A stretch of 64,000 bases of DNA from Coprinellus micaceus (taxonomy: Eukaryota; Basidiomycota; Agaricomycetes; Agaricales; Psathyrellaceae), in assembly GCA_951394405.1 (NCBI GenBank), contig OX596340.1, forward strand, positions 3,658,001 to 3,722,000. The letters are read 5' to 3'. Below are positions 12,227 to 23,591 of the stretch, piece after piece. Position numbers and translations under genes: made by a program. The notes under the pieces were generated by a model. It was given only the letters and a program-made list of their open reading frames with translations. It did not search any database and was not told the origin of the DNA. How positions within the stretch are numbered: position 1 is the first letter of the stretch; each line of letters opens with the position of its first letter.

Positions 12227-12664
12227 ATGAAGCTGGTGAGGGGTTTGTCGTCTCTATCACAGCTTGCCAACCACCTCATCGAGACGATTGACTGGAAGGA
12301 TCACGCCCGGATGCGTAAGTTACGCAAGGCAATCGTCGAAGATCGTGACGACGTCGCGGCGATCTGGTCACAGGACCCCAGCCTCCATCTTACACTCGAG
12401 GTTATTGTAAATCGCCAAAGCGGGCCTCGTAAGGCCACATCTCATGCCAAGAACGGCCGGGCTGTCATGTTTCCGTTGGGTAACTTCGAGGGTGGGGACT
12501 TGGAACCGGAGGAGCAAGGGCTGGTAGGGCGGCTCCAGCCTGGAGATGTCGTTGTGCTCCGTGCCCGGGAGGTTCGGCGCGCGATACGGCAATGGAAAGG
12601 ATCGCTACATATGATCGTGGTATACTACTCCACCGAGTCTGTCGATAAGCAGTATCGTATGTAA
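12227..12664 (+). pseudogene. Relic of a 2-oxoglutarate/Fe(II) oxygenase-like protein (C-terminal part)
   Basis: A 145-codon frame whose second half reads like the double-stranded beta-helix of the basidiomycete 2OG-oxygenase-like family: VIVNRQSG, then AKNGRAVMFPLGNFEGGDL, then QPGDVVVLRAREV and a late IVVYYSTESV. In this family the iron is usually bound by H-x-D after the NR.SGP segment and by a distal His in the E(L/V)..H segment. Here the H-x-D position reads RKA and the distal position reads Arg, so all ligands are missing. A different frame immediately upstream also looks coding, pointing to a frameshift. I judge it a decayed fragment; a non-catalytic gene cannot be excluded. Related genes are often near transposons in mushroom genomes, and a TIR element ends 460 bp upstream. 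The family call is by motif memory only. Confidence 0.45.
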
Positions 12665-12959
12665 GGGATGAACTCACTTCAAGTTCGGAGCGGCGAGTAC
12701 GAATGTCAACGATGAGTGTTGTGTAAAAAAGGGAACCCGATAACTTCTAGCGAAGGCGCCGAAAGATAGGTCACATACGACAGGAGGTGAGGTTTTTCAT
12801 GCCGTCCCAGGGAATTTGGATCAGCAACATATCAGTGGAAAAAATTCGCACTGAGCGGGTGCGTAGTTGGCCAAAGGTAGGTCGGGCTTTCCCCCCGGTG
12901 GAACCGTGTTCCAGCGGGCTTCGGAGATAGACTCGTGCGTTAGAACACACATTGAGCCA
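12665..12959. other. Short intergenic stretch, nothing seen
   Basis: Between the oxygenase relic and the first R1 copy; no feature recognised. Confidence 0.5.
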
Positions 12960-15060
12960 TCGCATGCCCAAACCTGTCCTTGTCCGTCGTCGTCGTCTCT
13001 GCGAACCGACGTCGGGACGTACTTCCTGTCATAGGTCTGCAGAGACATCCAATACTTCGTACCCGAGTAGAGTGAAGAATAACACACGAAAGGCCAAAAC
13101 CGCGTAAATAAACAAACAATCCGTACCATAATAGTCCGATATAAGTACCTCCCAACGATCCACCTAAATGTCTTGTCATCGGCCTCCCTTCGTTTCCATT
13201 AAATAGTTGACTTCTTGGGGAGGTCGTGAATGCGGGGGGTAGGCACCCGAGGTCCTGAGGGTTACTGGAGAGAATTCAGATTAGCTCGATGCTTTTAACG
13301 AGCAGAAGGGAACGGAGGGAACGGGAAACACGGATAGATATGTCTAACTGGGGGCAAAGCGAAATGGTGAGCGGAAAGAAAGTGCAGAAACATGAGTGGG
13401 AGTGTGAGATGGGGAAGACGAAATGAATGGGCGGGGTGGAGAAAGGTTCAACAAAGCGGCTGGCACGAAAGGACGAATAGAAAATGGAAGGGGTCGACAG
13501 GTCAGAAACCGAAGGGTATCGCTGAACGTAATCGACGAACAAACGAGGACAACCGAGCGAAGACTCACCCGAGAATGCGCTGGGCTGTACCTGAGGAAGC
13601 TTCGGCAATTGAAAGAAGTGGGGGAGCTTAGCCATTTCGAATAACGTGATGACGACGTTCTCGATAGAAAGGAGGGTATTCTCGCCGTAAATCGAGAACG
13701 GGAGAGCTATCTAGACGGGGTATGGAGGGGAGGGATAGACCGCGGGCGGAGGAGGCACTTCGAGCTAGGGCTTCAGCGTCGGTTTCTTTCTTGTCCTCGT
13801 TCGAGTCGTTGCAAGAAGCGGAATCTGGCGTGGGTGAAGGAAGGAAAGTCAATAAAAGGAAGGATGCATGGGACGAAGGCATAGGTAGAAAGAGAAGGAC
13901 GGGGACGTATAGATGAGAATACGGGGGATCTTCAGGACCCCCCTCTCGTCTCCTCGAGCACCTCGAACGATGCGTAGTAAAGACAGGGGGTCGGAAAGCT
14001 GGAAAGTTTCGATGACACAGGCGTAGCACGTCCAGTCAAGGATTCCTTGGATGTGGCACGCAAGAAGGCGGAGCACGGCAGAAGGACACGGAAACCGGAG
14101 ACGGAGCTAGCTGCGGTATCCCAAGGGGAGCAGCAACGAAGGGACACAGGCAGGTAGGACCTGGGGCGAGGGGTAAGTCAGTATGTGAGGTAGAAGGGAA
14201 ATGAGAGCGCACCTCTCGAGCAATGTAATCCCCAGGGTTGTAACATGAACAAACGAGCCGTTGGTGATCACCATGTCGACATCTCCCCTCCACCATTCAT
14301 TCCTCAGCTAACGTCTCAACTTTGCTGTCCGTCTATCTTGCATAATCGAGCCTTTTACGCCCACGAGTTTGAGTGAGAGTGCATGGGTTGAAGGGGACGG
14401 AAGGAGGAGGTGTAGAGGAACTGTCGGACTGCATCCTGAGCACGGTGGTGGGTGTTTGAGAACAAAGGCCGACGCGCCCCTATCCAGGCACACCAGCGGA
14501 TCTCTGCCGTTTATCTTATCTTATCTCTCGGAATCTCGGGATCTTCCGACGAGCCGTGACGCCCTGTTCAGTGTTCTCCTCCTCCACCATCGTATCGCGG
14601 GCTCATCACAGCTAGCAGTTGTTGCCGCCCCCTCTTAGACCCCTATGATTTGAGGTGAAGCCTTGAGTTTACCATTTGGACCCCCCTGCATAGCGAAGCT
14701 GGGACCCAACTAGGACCTGGGCAAGGCAACAAGTGTCTCTCGCTGCTCTGCTCGTGCTTTCTACCCAGCCCTTTCTGCGTGCGCACGAACTCGTCTTACA
14801 CGACGTGAATCTTACCTCCCTCGGCTCCTATGGTACCGTCGTGCCACTTCGTTCTCCCTCTGCGATCCACCGCGCTCAACGTTCGGCAACACCTCATTCT
14901 TGTTGTACATGCCTCTCTTCAGCAGGACGACGATTATGCCTGAGAGGAGGCCGCTGGATCTGGGGCTGGCGGCACGCGAGTTCAGCGTGCATTGGCAAAG
15001 AACCCTGCCCCGAACGACGCATTGGTATAATAATCTTGCGACCAACGTAGGGTCACCGTC
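12960..15060 (-). repeat. R1 repeat, copy a (gene-like, degenerate)
   Basis: Member of a dispersed family recognised by shared blocks in the same order. These are GTAAATAAACA.ACAATCC at about 13096; a purine-rich block with ACCGAAGGGTA at about 13510 followed by a CTCACC junction; a SSARGLSLP-type reading on the minus strand near 13740; an exon-like start near 14290; ATCTTATCTTATC at 14511-14525; and a C/T-rich block around 14850. CTCAC junctions look like minus-strand splice donors, so the family probably derives from a multi-exon minus-strand gene. Frames differ between copies and I cannot name a protein. Confidence 0.55.
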
Positions 15061-15743
15061 CCTTCAAGCGGGATCCTTTGGCTTGAATCGTCTCTTTACT
15101 GGTCGAGACCCTGCCCGACCTGCAGTCGAGTCCAGTCTCTATATGTGACTCTGGCGACCCTTCGGGTTCGGTGCAGTCCCTTTATGACCAGGATAACGAA
15201 ATTGCTCCGGACTCTGTGACGAGGCGTGGATTTCTCTCGGTTTATCTGGGGACGGTAATATTGACTGGAACGCTTCGGACGCTCACGGGGGCCTAAACGT
15301 CAGCCTAAACCCAGCACGGGGCGCATCATCCGTGCCTTGCGGGTCCTGCCATGTTATATTGGACCGTGAATCGTGTGTTACAGCCCGCTTTGACTAAACT
15401 TCGATTCGGAATAAAGCCCCATCCTTAGAACTTCGTAGACCGCGATTCGTTCTGTAAACCGAAACTAGCGCTCTTCCACTCGACGTCTGATTCGTCGCCG
15501 CTCGCAACACCTCGTCGTGTGCGGGTAATGCACAACACCCGACGAGCTCCCGAACCCGGAGGCTTCGCCCCAATCACTTAGGCGCCGATACACACGAAAC
15601 CCCGAGTAAGGTGTGTTCGACACGTGCGGCGCTGTAAACAAGCTGTGAGCATTTACTCATTCCACATCTATTCCCACCATACTTCTCTCCCCCACACCAC
15701 CCACCTCCACGTACCATCGACTGCCCATACCTGACAGCGCGAC
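15061..15743. other. 5' flank of orphan gene 1, shared with orphan gene 2
   Basis: From about 15320 this aligns with 23160-23591: CATCCGTG, GTGTTACAG, the ACAACACCCGACGAGC block and CTGTAAACA recur in order. The duplicated unit therefore includes about 400 bp of upstream sequence. No gene is seen in it. Confidence 0.5.
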
Positions 15744-16546
15744 ATGGACCACCTCCGAGAAAAGCAGGACGTGGATACGTCCCGACGAGTTCCCAACATA
15801 TTCAGGAGGAGGAAAGCGGGACATGCAGCCAATGAGGAAAGGGGTGCGACCGAACGAAAGGCGAAGGGATGGAAGAAGCTTCCATTTCCATGGAACTCGA
15901 GGACCCCGAGAGCAGGTACGTATTCCGCCGTGTAAGTCAAGAGTCTGAGGGCTGCGAACTAACCGGTCCTGTAGGGTGTATCGCACAGAGCACCGGTGCA
16001 TCAGGTTCGAACTCGATGCGTCGAGGAGGCGAGGTGCCTGCTGTGGGAGACAACCTCGATGAAGAGGATGCCCAATTCGCAGAGCTTCCCAAGGTGGGGG
16101 AGCCCAGCGCAGTGAGGGGGTCACCCCCTCCCCTGCCCGAGCAACGAGAGGAGCCTCCCACCCTCGTGGAATCCGAACGCCAGCCAATACGCAGTTCACC
16201 TCCCCTTCCACCTCAAAGGCCCTCGGCCTGGACAGGTATCGACGACCTCGGCGCACGCTCACAATTTCCTCCGAACGAACCTGCATTGGCTCTTCCCGCC
16301 ATGTTCCCGGGGGTCCACACCATCGCAGTCAAGACTATGAACATCACTGTCAACTCAGGGACCGGACCGAAGACCGTTATAAAGAACGTGTATATCATGG
16401 ATAACGGTACGTTTTTCTGCTCAGCCTCGGTATTCGGCGACACTGACTGCCTCGCCATGCGCATGCTTTCTTCCGAGCTAGGCAGACAACTCGAAAAGGA
16501 TAGATTCGCGGGGGCTATGTGGGGCGCCACAGCTTTTTTTTTTTAA
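15744..16546 (+). CDS. Orphan two-exon protein 1 (paralogue of the gene at 23592)
   Basis: Exons 15744-15915 and 15975-16546 (GT-AG intron of 59 bp) join in frame to 247 residues. The same exon junction and start are found in the paralogue at 23592, which is the main reason to believe both. The N-terminus starts MDHLRE and has a basic SRRVPNIFRRRK segment (about 13-24). An acidic and proline-rich middle carries EVPAVGDNL and REEPP. It is followed by a beta-rich part with VKTMNITVN, a FFCSASVFGDTDC segment and a conserved tail ending LGRQLEKDRFAGAMWGATA. The frame ends in a T-run (FFF, stop). No signal peptide, membrane segment or known domain is recognised. Upstream flank is also duplicated. 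Confidence 0.6.
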
Positions 16547-16611
16547 ATGAATGAAAAGGCACGTTGCTTTGATGGGCGCCTATCCGGCGTCTTTGACGTC
16601 ATTTGTACGGT

Positions 16612-16650
16612 TAGGTAGGTAGGTAGGTAGGTAGGTAGGTAGGTAGGTAG
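16612..16650. repeat. Tetranucleotide microsatellite (TAGG)n
   Basis: About ten tandem TAGG units, shortly downstream of orphan gene 1. The paralogous locus at 24.4 kb lacks it. Confidence 0.95.
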
Positions 16651-17049
16651 AGAAGCATTCACATCATAACTTAAGTTGTAGAGCACTGCAATGTATCAAG
16701 TTTACTTCCGGAGGACTACGGCTGACCACCCGTATTTGACATGGACGGGATTCTTCCACCGGGGAGCAGACACCCACGTATTCGGGCTGGAAAGAATATC
16801 TTAACTCGTGGGCTCACGTAGAGTTTTTGTGGCCAAAGTACAGTGCGAGACGCCCTCTGTAAGTCTGTATGGGTCTCCCAACCTCTCCTTCCTTTCAGCG
16901 ACATGCAACAACCACGTTCCAAGCACCCGTCAGTTTAGATCTTAGAACACCCTTAGGCTCGATCCGGACTCCTCCCATTCATTTACCACGCACGGCGCAC
17001 AGAGAGGTGAGGTAAAGAGGTTCCCAGAAGGCCTGGAAAGCACGCGAAT

Positions 17050-18960
17050 CAGAGCAGAGACGCATGATAAGCCATCTCCGTCTTCGACCATCTACTAGGT
17101 GGTCGGGTGGACTTGTGCCGGAGATGGATACCTTCACGAATATCCGTATAGCCCCCCCTTTGAGAAAGCGTACCCCGTTTGTGGTTCCATCGCATGAACC
17201 GCCCTTGACACGAGGCGGAGTGGTGGGCGCTTGAATGCGGATTTAAGGCCTCATTGTTTTCCTCGTACCTCCCCTCACGCTGAAAGGGTTCATGGACGTT
17301 TTCAGAAGTGTCGCTCACTCAAGAGTTGAGTCCCCGTCGACGAGGTATGCGTCCACGGGCGCTGATCTACTGCCTGTGTCGGCTCTGCGATTCGAGGTCC
17401 ATGTACACCACAAGGGACACCTCAAACGAGCAAAAGCTAAGAATTGGCGGCGGCACATCGTGCCTGAATCAAGAGTGGCACACGAAAGCCCGGCCACCGG
17501 AGGTTCGAACGGGAATCGAGCGAAGAACCAAAAAATAATTGACCCCCGTAAATAAACAGACAATCCATACCACAGTAATCCGACATAAATACCTCCCATC
17601 CATCCACCTATATCCCTTGTCGTCAGCCTCCCAACGTTCCCATTCACACTTTGAACAACACAGACACCACCCCAACCCCAACCCCAACCCAAATCGAGCC
17701 AACTAATCCTAGTCCACCTTCCTCGACCACTTGCACCCTGGCGTACCCGCTGTACACACGCTGCGTATGAAGGTAAGGACTGTAGGTAATAGGACGAAGA
17801 AGCTGTAAGCAGAGGCCGAGGAAGAGGAGAGGTCAAACGATCCCAGAAGCTCTTCGTTCTTCCATCTTCGTGATGGAGTATGGGACCGCGACCGGTCGAA
17901 GAACGAACGAATCAAACGAAGGAAGGGCGGTCGTGGAGCCAGCGACAAAACGAGAAATCGAAGGAGGGAATCTCGAGTTGGATAGCCCATCGACGCGAAC
18001 AAGGAATTGCAGTACTACGACGGAAACAAGGAAGAAGGGTGAAAAGAACGGACAGACATACATGTTCGATACCCAACGCTTCCCAGGCCGGCGACCCACC
18101 CAATAAGGGAACGAGAAGAGGGGCGAACGGGATCCCGAAGGGGAGGGTGCGGGAACGCCGAGGGGCGGAAGAAAGCAAGAGGTGTGAAGAAAAACGAATG
18201 CACAGGGCAACGATCGAGAAGTCCGCCCCGGTCCTATAGATGCGGGTGCAAGGACTAGGGTAGGGGGAACTGAGACTTGAATGAGACGAACAGGACTCAT
18301 TCACTCGGCGAAACAGCGCGTAAAAACAGAGCTCCGAAACAAACGACTAACACAATGGTGGAGAGCGGGGATAAGGGAGGAGACGAAGCAACGTCCACGC
18401 TGAAACGAACGGGCGAGGTGGGAAAAGGTCCAACGAAACGGAGACTCGAAAGGAAGAAAAGGAAGAACGGAAAACGGAAGGGGTCGAAATACCGCGAACC
18501 GAAGGGTACAGCGGGCGGATAGATGAACGAACGAGGATGGAGGGGAGACTCACCTTCGAACCTGCTGAGCTGGATCCGGGGAAGCCTCGCGAATGGAGAG
18601 GGGGGAGCGTAGCCGTTCTGAGTGCTTAATGCTTCTTCGTGTCAATCGTATTGCAGGGTGAGCGTCGTTGCGAGCGTCGCAGCAGTGGCAACGAGTACTT
18701 GCTGGCCGTTATTGTTGTTCGCTTTTCCTCCCTTGCCTCCGGATTCCCCCCTTTGGGGGCGGAGGGAGGGGTGTAGAGCTCATCACAGCTGGCAGTTGTT
18801 GGTCTCCCTGTCAAGTGAATACTCGCTTCTTACGTCCCTATGTCTCGAGAGAACCTCACATTTGCCATCTGGATCCCTCTGCATGAGGAAGCTAGTTCTC
18901 GGCTAGGACTTGGGCAGCTCAACAAGTGTCTCGCTGATATACTCATGCCTCCTGCCCCGC
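17050..18960 (-). repeat. R1 repeat, copy b
   Basis: Contains the downstream R1 block GGGCGCTTGAATGCGGATTTAA (about 17226), CGTAAATAAACAGACAATCC (about 17548), the ACCGAAGGGTACAGC block (about 18499) with its CTCACC junction, and AGCTCATCACAGCTGGCAGT (about 18777), which continues collinearly with copy a from 14600. A (CCCCAA)3 simple repeat lies at about 17668-17690. The ATCTTATCTTATC part seen in other copies is missing, so this copy carries an internal deletion. No intact frame. Confidence 0.55.
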
Positions 18961-19402
18961 CATTTCTGCATGGGTAGAAGCGCGATGCGAGCGGCGTACC
19001 GACACTTGTAGAATTTTCGGACTCTTGCAAACCACTTAAGCGCCCGTCCACTCGAAACTGCGCCGCCCTGCATGCACGTTCAGCACACGTGGTGATTGCT
19101 GTGGACCTGCTGTGAAGGCTCCCTCGCTGTTCCCCAACGAATCCGACTCTATGCCTCACCTTCACGCCGCTACCCACTTGCTGCGCTTTGCCAATTCGCA
19201 TATCGCAGAGAACATGGACCACGTCCAACAAACACGTCCATTAATTACCCTTTGCATTCCTCAATGGAGACGATTGGAGGCCAAGAATGCCTGTCATATC
19301 GTAGTGCTGCTGAGGGAGGTACAATGAGGAGAACGACAGAAAGGGCCTATCCAATCCCAACCCAGTGGCTACCTTACTCGTATATCGGCGATGCACACGG
19401 CG
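18961..19402. other. Intergenic with a short orphan-gene-like fragment
   Basis: At about 19200-19235 roughly 35 bp around ATGGACCACGTCCAA resembles the start region of the orphan genes at 15744 and 23592, but the similarity does not continue. Otherwise nothing seen. Confidence 0.3.
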
Positions 19403-20863
19403 TTACAACTTCCCATAGGGAAACTGCTCGGTGCATTCACGCCCCCGAAACCCGTCGTAGAAGAAGCCGAGGTTTATAATGAGGTTGCGCCTCAAGATTC
19501 CCTTTGGGTTCGGGTACAGCCCTTTCACCGTCTTGTTGACGAAGTTGGTGTAAAGCAGGCAGATGTTACTGAAGTCTGCGCTGGTGGGATCGGGGGTGAA
19601 GGTATTCACCCCGTCGACGTTTCGTCCCGCTGCAATGGGATATGCTGAGAAGATTTCGAAGGCGCCCGTGCCCCCTGTCGGCGCGGGAGCCCGCCAGAAG
19701 TCCCAAGGGAACTTGGAGTCTCTGAAAAAGAGCGTCGCGTTGGTCGTGTGGAGTCCGGCGGTGGTACGATCGGTGATGCGCCCATCGACGAAGAAGGTGT
19801 ATGGGAACGTCGATTCGGCGAAGGCGGTGAAGAATCGAGGGGACGTGAAGTCGAACTTGGGGTTCGTGGCGATGGACTCTTGGATGCGGCGGTGACGAAG
19901 CTCTGTAGCGACAGCAAGGTTGTAGAACCCACCACCAAATCTGTTGCTGTAATCGACGAACTGATAGCATAGTTGTGAGTTCGCTTCGTTGAGAAATAAC
20001 GAGTGACGTCCTCACCTGGTCGAACAAAGTCTGGTTAAAGCTATGATTATCGCCGAAGTAATCATCACCTCGGGTCAAGCTCGAATCCCCCTCAAAGACG
20101 GAATGAGTGTTCAAACCTCCAACCGTCGCAGGTGGCGGCGGATCCTCGCCAGTCTTCCTCGTCTTGCCACCTATACTGAGAAGATCGGTGACCAGGTTTC
20201 CATTGACGAGATGGGCAGCGTAAGTTGTAAATCGAGCGGTTTCACTGGCCATGTTGAACCCTTTACCGAGAAGGTATCAGCATTCTGAGCGCAGGACGTC
20301 AAATTTCATGATGAAACACACCTTCCTGAACGGCTTGGATGATCTGGGCAGGAGTGGCAACTCCATCACGTGGCAAGTACTTTGGAAAACGAGGAAGGTT
20401 AGCGCCAGGACAAATGAGTGTGTTTGGGTGATATGCAAGTCGGGATCGCACGACTCGCCGGGCCGAATCCGACGGACGCTCCCCTGGATTTGAAGGAAGT
20501 GGCGGGAAGGGGATGGAAACTCACTCCGTGGGATGCGAGTGTGTTCAGCCCTGGGCATGGACCTCGGATATCTCCCTTCCGAAGTGGCTTCCAGGGATGC
20601 TTGCGATCGTTCACTAGCTTGGTGCCGTTGAACTGGAGCGGTTCAGGAGGGCCGGGAGGGAGAACTTGGGGGAAGTGCGCTATTAAGTCGCTGGATTCGT
20701 TCTCCGATAGCCCAGCGAGAGAGCTGTAAGGCGGGAATGCGAGAGGGGAGGAGAGGTAAGCGATCAGTCTGTAAAGCGGGAATGCGAGAGTGGAGGAGAG
20801 GTGGGTAATCAGTAAGATGAGCGTGAATAGGGAGAGGAAAGGGGAATTCGGGGCCATGGTCAC
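19403..20863 (-). CDS. UPO-3: secreted unspecific peroxygenase with duplicated N-terminal segment
   Basis: Exons 20525-20863, 20322-20379, 20016-20260 and 19403-19960 join to 399 residues. PCP Cys103, EGD 189-191 and Arg256/Glu263 match the long-type UPO set; both C-terminal cysteines are present. The first exon is 17 codons longer than in the paralogues. Fifteen of these come from a 45-bp tandem duplication (20724-20768 and 20769-20813) that repeats the segment spanning the end of the signal peptide, reading LSSTLAFPLY then LSSPLAFPPY. Two come from an extra Met-Thr at the start; the third codon is also ATG (20857). LHTTNATLFF replaces the LDMTN of most copies, as in UPO-6, its closest relative here. 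Introns are 142, 61 and 55 bp-class GT-AG introns. Confidence 0.9.
20724..20813 (-). repeat. 45-bp tandem duplication in UPO-3 exon 1
   Basis: Two adjacent 45-bp units sharing GCGGGAATGCGAGAG and GGAGGAGAGGT, in phase with the codons (15 residues). Absent from the other five UPO genes. Confidence 0.85.
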
Positions 20864-20954
20864 GATCCTTGATGCTCCTCTTTAATGGGGTCGTTTGTGC
20901 AGCTATTCCTTTGAGTGACGGAGGGGGGCACCGGAGTAACATTCGGCTTCTGAG

Positions 20955-20968
20955 AAGCTCTTATGGGT
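20955..20968 (-). promoter_or_regulatory. UPO-3 TATA-like region
   Basis: CATAAGAGCTTCTCAGAAG on the minus strand lies about 100 bp before the ATG, at the same place as CTATAAAAGCTTCTCAGAAG in UPO-6. The TATA core is weaker here (one base changed), and the upstream box of UPO-1/2/4 is not clearly present. Confidence 0.45.
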
Positions 20969-21480
20969 GTTTCGCATAACCTCAGATTAGCGCTGTCCGA
21001 TCTAGATCTGCTACAATGCGATATCACCCTTCCCGAAAGGGATAAAGAAACCGTCGAAAGAGCCGGGCTCCGAGGAGGTAGAGGCATTCGCCGTAATACA
21101 CATTGGTACTTCTCAGTGGCGCTAAGAGATACGTGGTCACCACCAGTTCACAAATAGCGAGACTCTAGTTGGTTTGCCAAGGCTGAGAACCAGAGACGTG
21201 CCACTGTACTTATCACGGACGTTTGATATAGGGGCGATTCTACTGGACGAGCACAACAAACATAAAGACTCAACTCGGATAAACGGCGCCAATGAAACCT
21301 CGGTAAATAATACCCGAAAGGTACTTCTTTAAAGAAGGGGAACTCGCCTGCCGATCTTGCGTCTCGAATGTCACAGCAGCCAAGCCCGCTTGTTTCTCAG
21401 CTCGAAATAGAAAGGAATCGACCCCTCCCAAAGATAGCGAGGAGGGAGGCCGTGGGCGCTTATGCCAGTCTAGATCGACG
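20969..21480. other. UPO-3 5' flank, duplicated upstream of UPO-6
   Basis: Blocks AGCCGGGCTCCGAGGAGGT (about 21061) and CTCGGATAAACGGCGCCA (about 21273) recur in the same order at 50886 and 51092. The UPO-3/UPO-6 duplication therefore reaches at least 1.2 kb upstream of the coding region. No gene seen. Confidence 0.55.
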
Positions 21481-22040
21481 GACATACCGGTCTGGCGCGC
21501 CTTTTATTTGTCTTATGGGCCATCTCGTGATCCAGTAGATGGGGAACCTTGTCTAGAAAGGTCCTGAGGACTGGATCTCTCTTCGGTGCGGAGCCTCCTT
21601 CCAAATTCCGACTTTGTCTTCTGAATCTTATCTTATCACTTCTGATCTTCCGATAGGGGTTCGCCATGTGCTCCCGGCCCAGGTCATGATTTTCGGTCTC
21701 GCTAGTATCCCTCTTGCCCCTTCCTCGACCACCCTATTGCGGGTCGCAGCTGTTACCGTCCAGCTCCACTGGCTGTGTACTGCTTGTGACGCTCTGTATT
21801 CGTAGATACACTTATGCCCATGGAATCATGGCATGGATGGCTCAGCTCCCGCTCAGCTCGAACTGTAACCCGACCACCCGAGCTTAAGTTTTGGTGCATG
21901 GGTAGAGATTAAAATGACTTAATGATTAATTTGGCTTAAAAGCTAGGCTGTTTATACTAATACAGCATATATATACATGAGGGATCTTGTATTGAGACCC
22001 TCACTATCATAGTACGGTACAAAACTGATATATTTCGGTG
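21481..22040. repeat. R1-type end fragment and AT-rich stretch
   Basis: ATCTTATCTTATC (21625-21637) followed by TTCCGATAGGGGTTCGCC and GTGCTCCCGGCCCAG matches the 5' end of R1 copies e and f. It is followed by an AT-rich stretch (about 21890-22010). No coding signal. Confidence 0.45.
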
Positions 22041-22063
22041 AGGACGGCGGGGAACGGGTCAGA

Positions 22064-22096
22064 TTCGAACTCCGTTGTTTTAAAACGGAGTTCGAA
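22064..22096. repeat. Perfect 13-bp hairpin
   Basis: Arms TTCGAACTCCGTT and AACGGAGTTCGAA separated by 7 nt. No cloverleaf or other RNA gene structure was recognised around it. Confidence 0.8.
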
Positions 22097-22499
22097 CCCC
22101 CTCCCGCCACATCGACGGCCATCCCCGTCGGCACCCCGATAGGCGCCGGTGGCGAAAACCTCTAAGTCCCTCCTCCACCGCTGTCCCAAGGTGGAGGAGG
22201 AGGGAAAAGAGACTTGGGGGCGATCGAACAAACGTCCTCGGGTTATATAGCACATCCCGTTTGGCTTTGTTTGTCTGCGCTCAACAAACGTGTCCGCGTG
22301 ACCAAGGCGTGACCGCGACCGCGTTGTTTGGAGCCCAAACATTGCCAGGGTATATAACTTGGCCTCCCTTTCCTGACGTTCCCAGGCCCTCTCTTCCTTC
22401 TTCCACCACCATCCCATGGTGGAAGGGGAGTTTGAGGTTTTTTTACGTGACGTGGCACGGTTCAGAGCCGGGTGGGCGCTGCCCAACGGCGTTAGGGAC

Positions 22500-22532
22500 A
22501 CCGCTCAAGCAGGCGTTCACTGCTTGAGCGGT
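22500..22532. repeat. Second perfect 13-bp hairpin
   Basis: Arms ACCGCTCAAGCAG and CTGCTTGAGCGGT with a 7-nt loop, 400 bp from the hairpin at 22064 and of identical geometry. The stretch between holds further partial palindromes; a MITE-like unit is possible but no terminal repeats were established. Confidence 0.75.
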
Positions 22533-22540
22533 CTCCGACC

Positions 22541-23591
22541 TCTCCCGTCTTCTCGTGTCACGTCACAGTGGTATATACATACTACTAGTATTTTCGTACA
22601 TCTATTAGACCCAATGTATGTGATCGTAATGGCATTTTCAATAAAACAACTTGTTAAGCGCCCATACAAAGCAGGGCCCCCGAGCGAAAATTGACACGTC
22701 GCGCGCTCACGTGAGGTCGTTTTAAGTCGACTTAATCTAATTAAGCTCTGGCCATGCGGCTGATCTTAAGCCGGAGTGGTCGTTTTTCATGCTCGAAAGA
22801 CTCCAAGGTTCTCCCGCTAAGGTGCTGGCGTTCCCTGTCATGGACCATTCCGCATATACAGAACGGCTCGCTTAATAGCTTCGCTCTCCCAGCCTCCTGC
22901 CGCGATGTGGACTCACGTACAGTCCGACACCCATCGCTCTTCACTTTGCCATCCTTACCCCGATGCCTCAATTAGGCCCAGTCCAACACAAGACTTCCAT
23001 CGAGATCGACCCCAAGCGGTGGATCCAGGATGTAGTCCCAGTGGAGGTGATGCTGGACTCGGTTTGCTCGGTGCTCGAGAATACTGAAATATCTCGAGCT
23101 CTCACCGGGAAGAGACCACAGGCGCTTAAGCTGTGGCCCAGAAACACGACTACACAAACTTGGGGGGCCTCATCCGTGTCTCCTGGATCTTACAATGCTG
23201 TGATGGAACGTAAATGGTGTGTTACAGGCCACCTTTGACAAATTGACTGAGTATCCGCTCGAGATAGAGCACGATCCTTCTAATCCAATAGGGGATGATT
23301 CGTTCGGTAAACATCTTTCTCTCGGGTTGTGATAGGTTGGCGCATGCGACCCCTTGTCGTGGAAGGGTGATGTACAACACCCGACGAGCGTCCGAACTGA
23401 AAGCTTCGCCGGAATCACGTAGACACCCACCCACACAAAACCCCGCAGGTCACGCTGCGTGAGGATTAACATTGCTGTAAACACGCTGTGAACGTTTCCT
23501 CATTCCACACCGACTGCCACTATACTTTTCCCCTTCACACCACCCACCTCCACTCCACGTACCATCGACAAGCAATATTGCAGAGCACAAC
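22541..23591. other. Intergenic; 5' flank of orphan gene 2
   Basis: No gene seen to about 23160. From there to 23591 the sequence is homologous to the flank of orphan gene 1 (15320-15743). Confidence 0.45.

Noticed and set aside
12960..15060. R1 as an LTR retrotransposon
   Set aside because: No paired LTRs, primer binding site or reverse transcriptase, integrase or protease motifs were seen in any copy.
15657..16286. 209-codon minus-strand frame across orphan gene 1
   Set aside because: Shadow of the two-exon forward gene; the forward reading is conserved with its paralogue at 23592, including the splice junction.
19566..20252. 228-codon minus-strand frame through UPO-3
   Set aside because: It reads through the third intron into the wrong frame; the spliced reading gives a continuous UPO protein.
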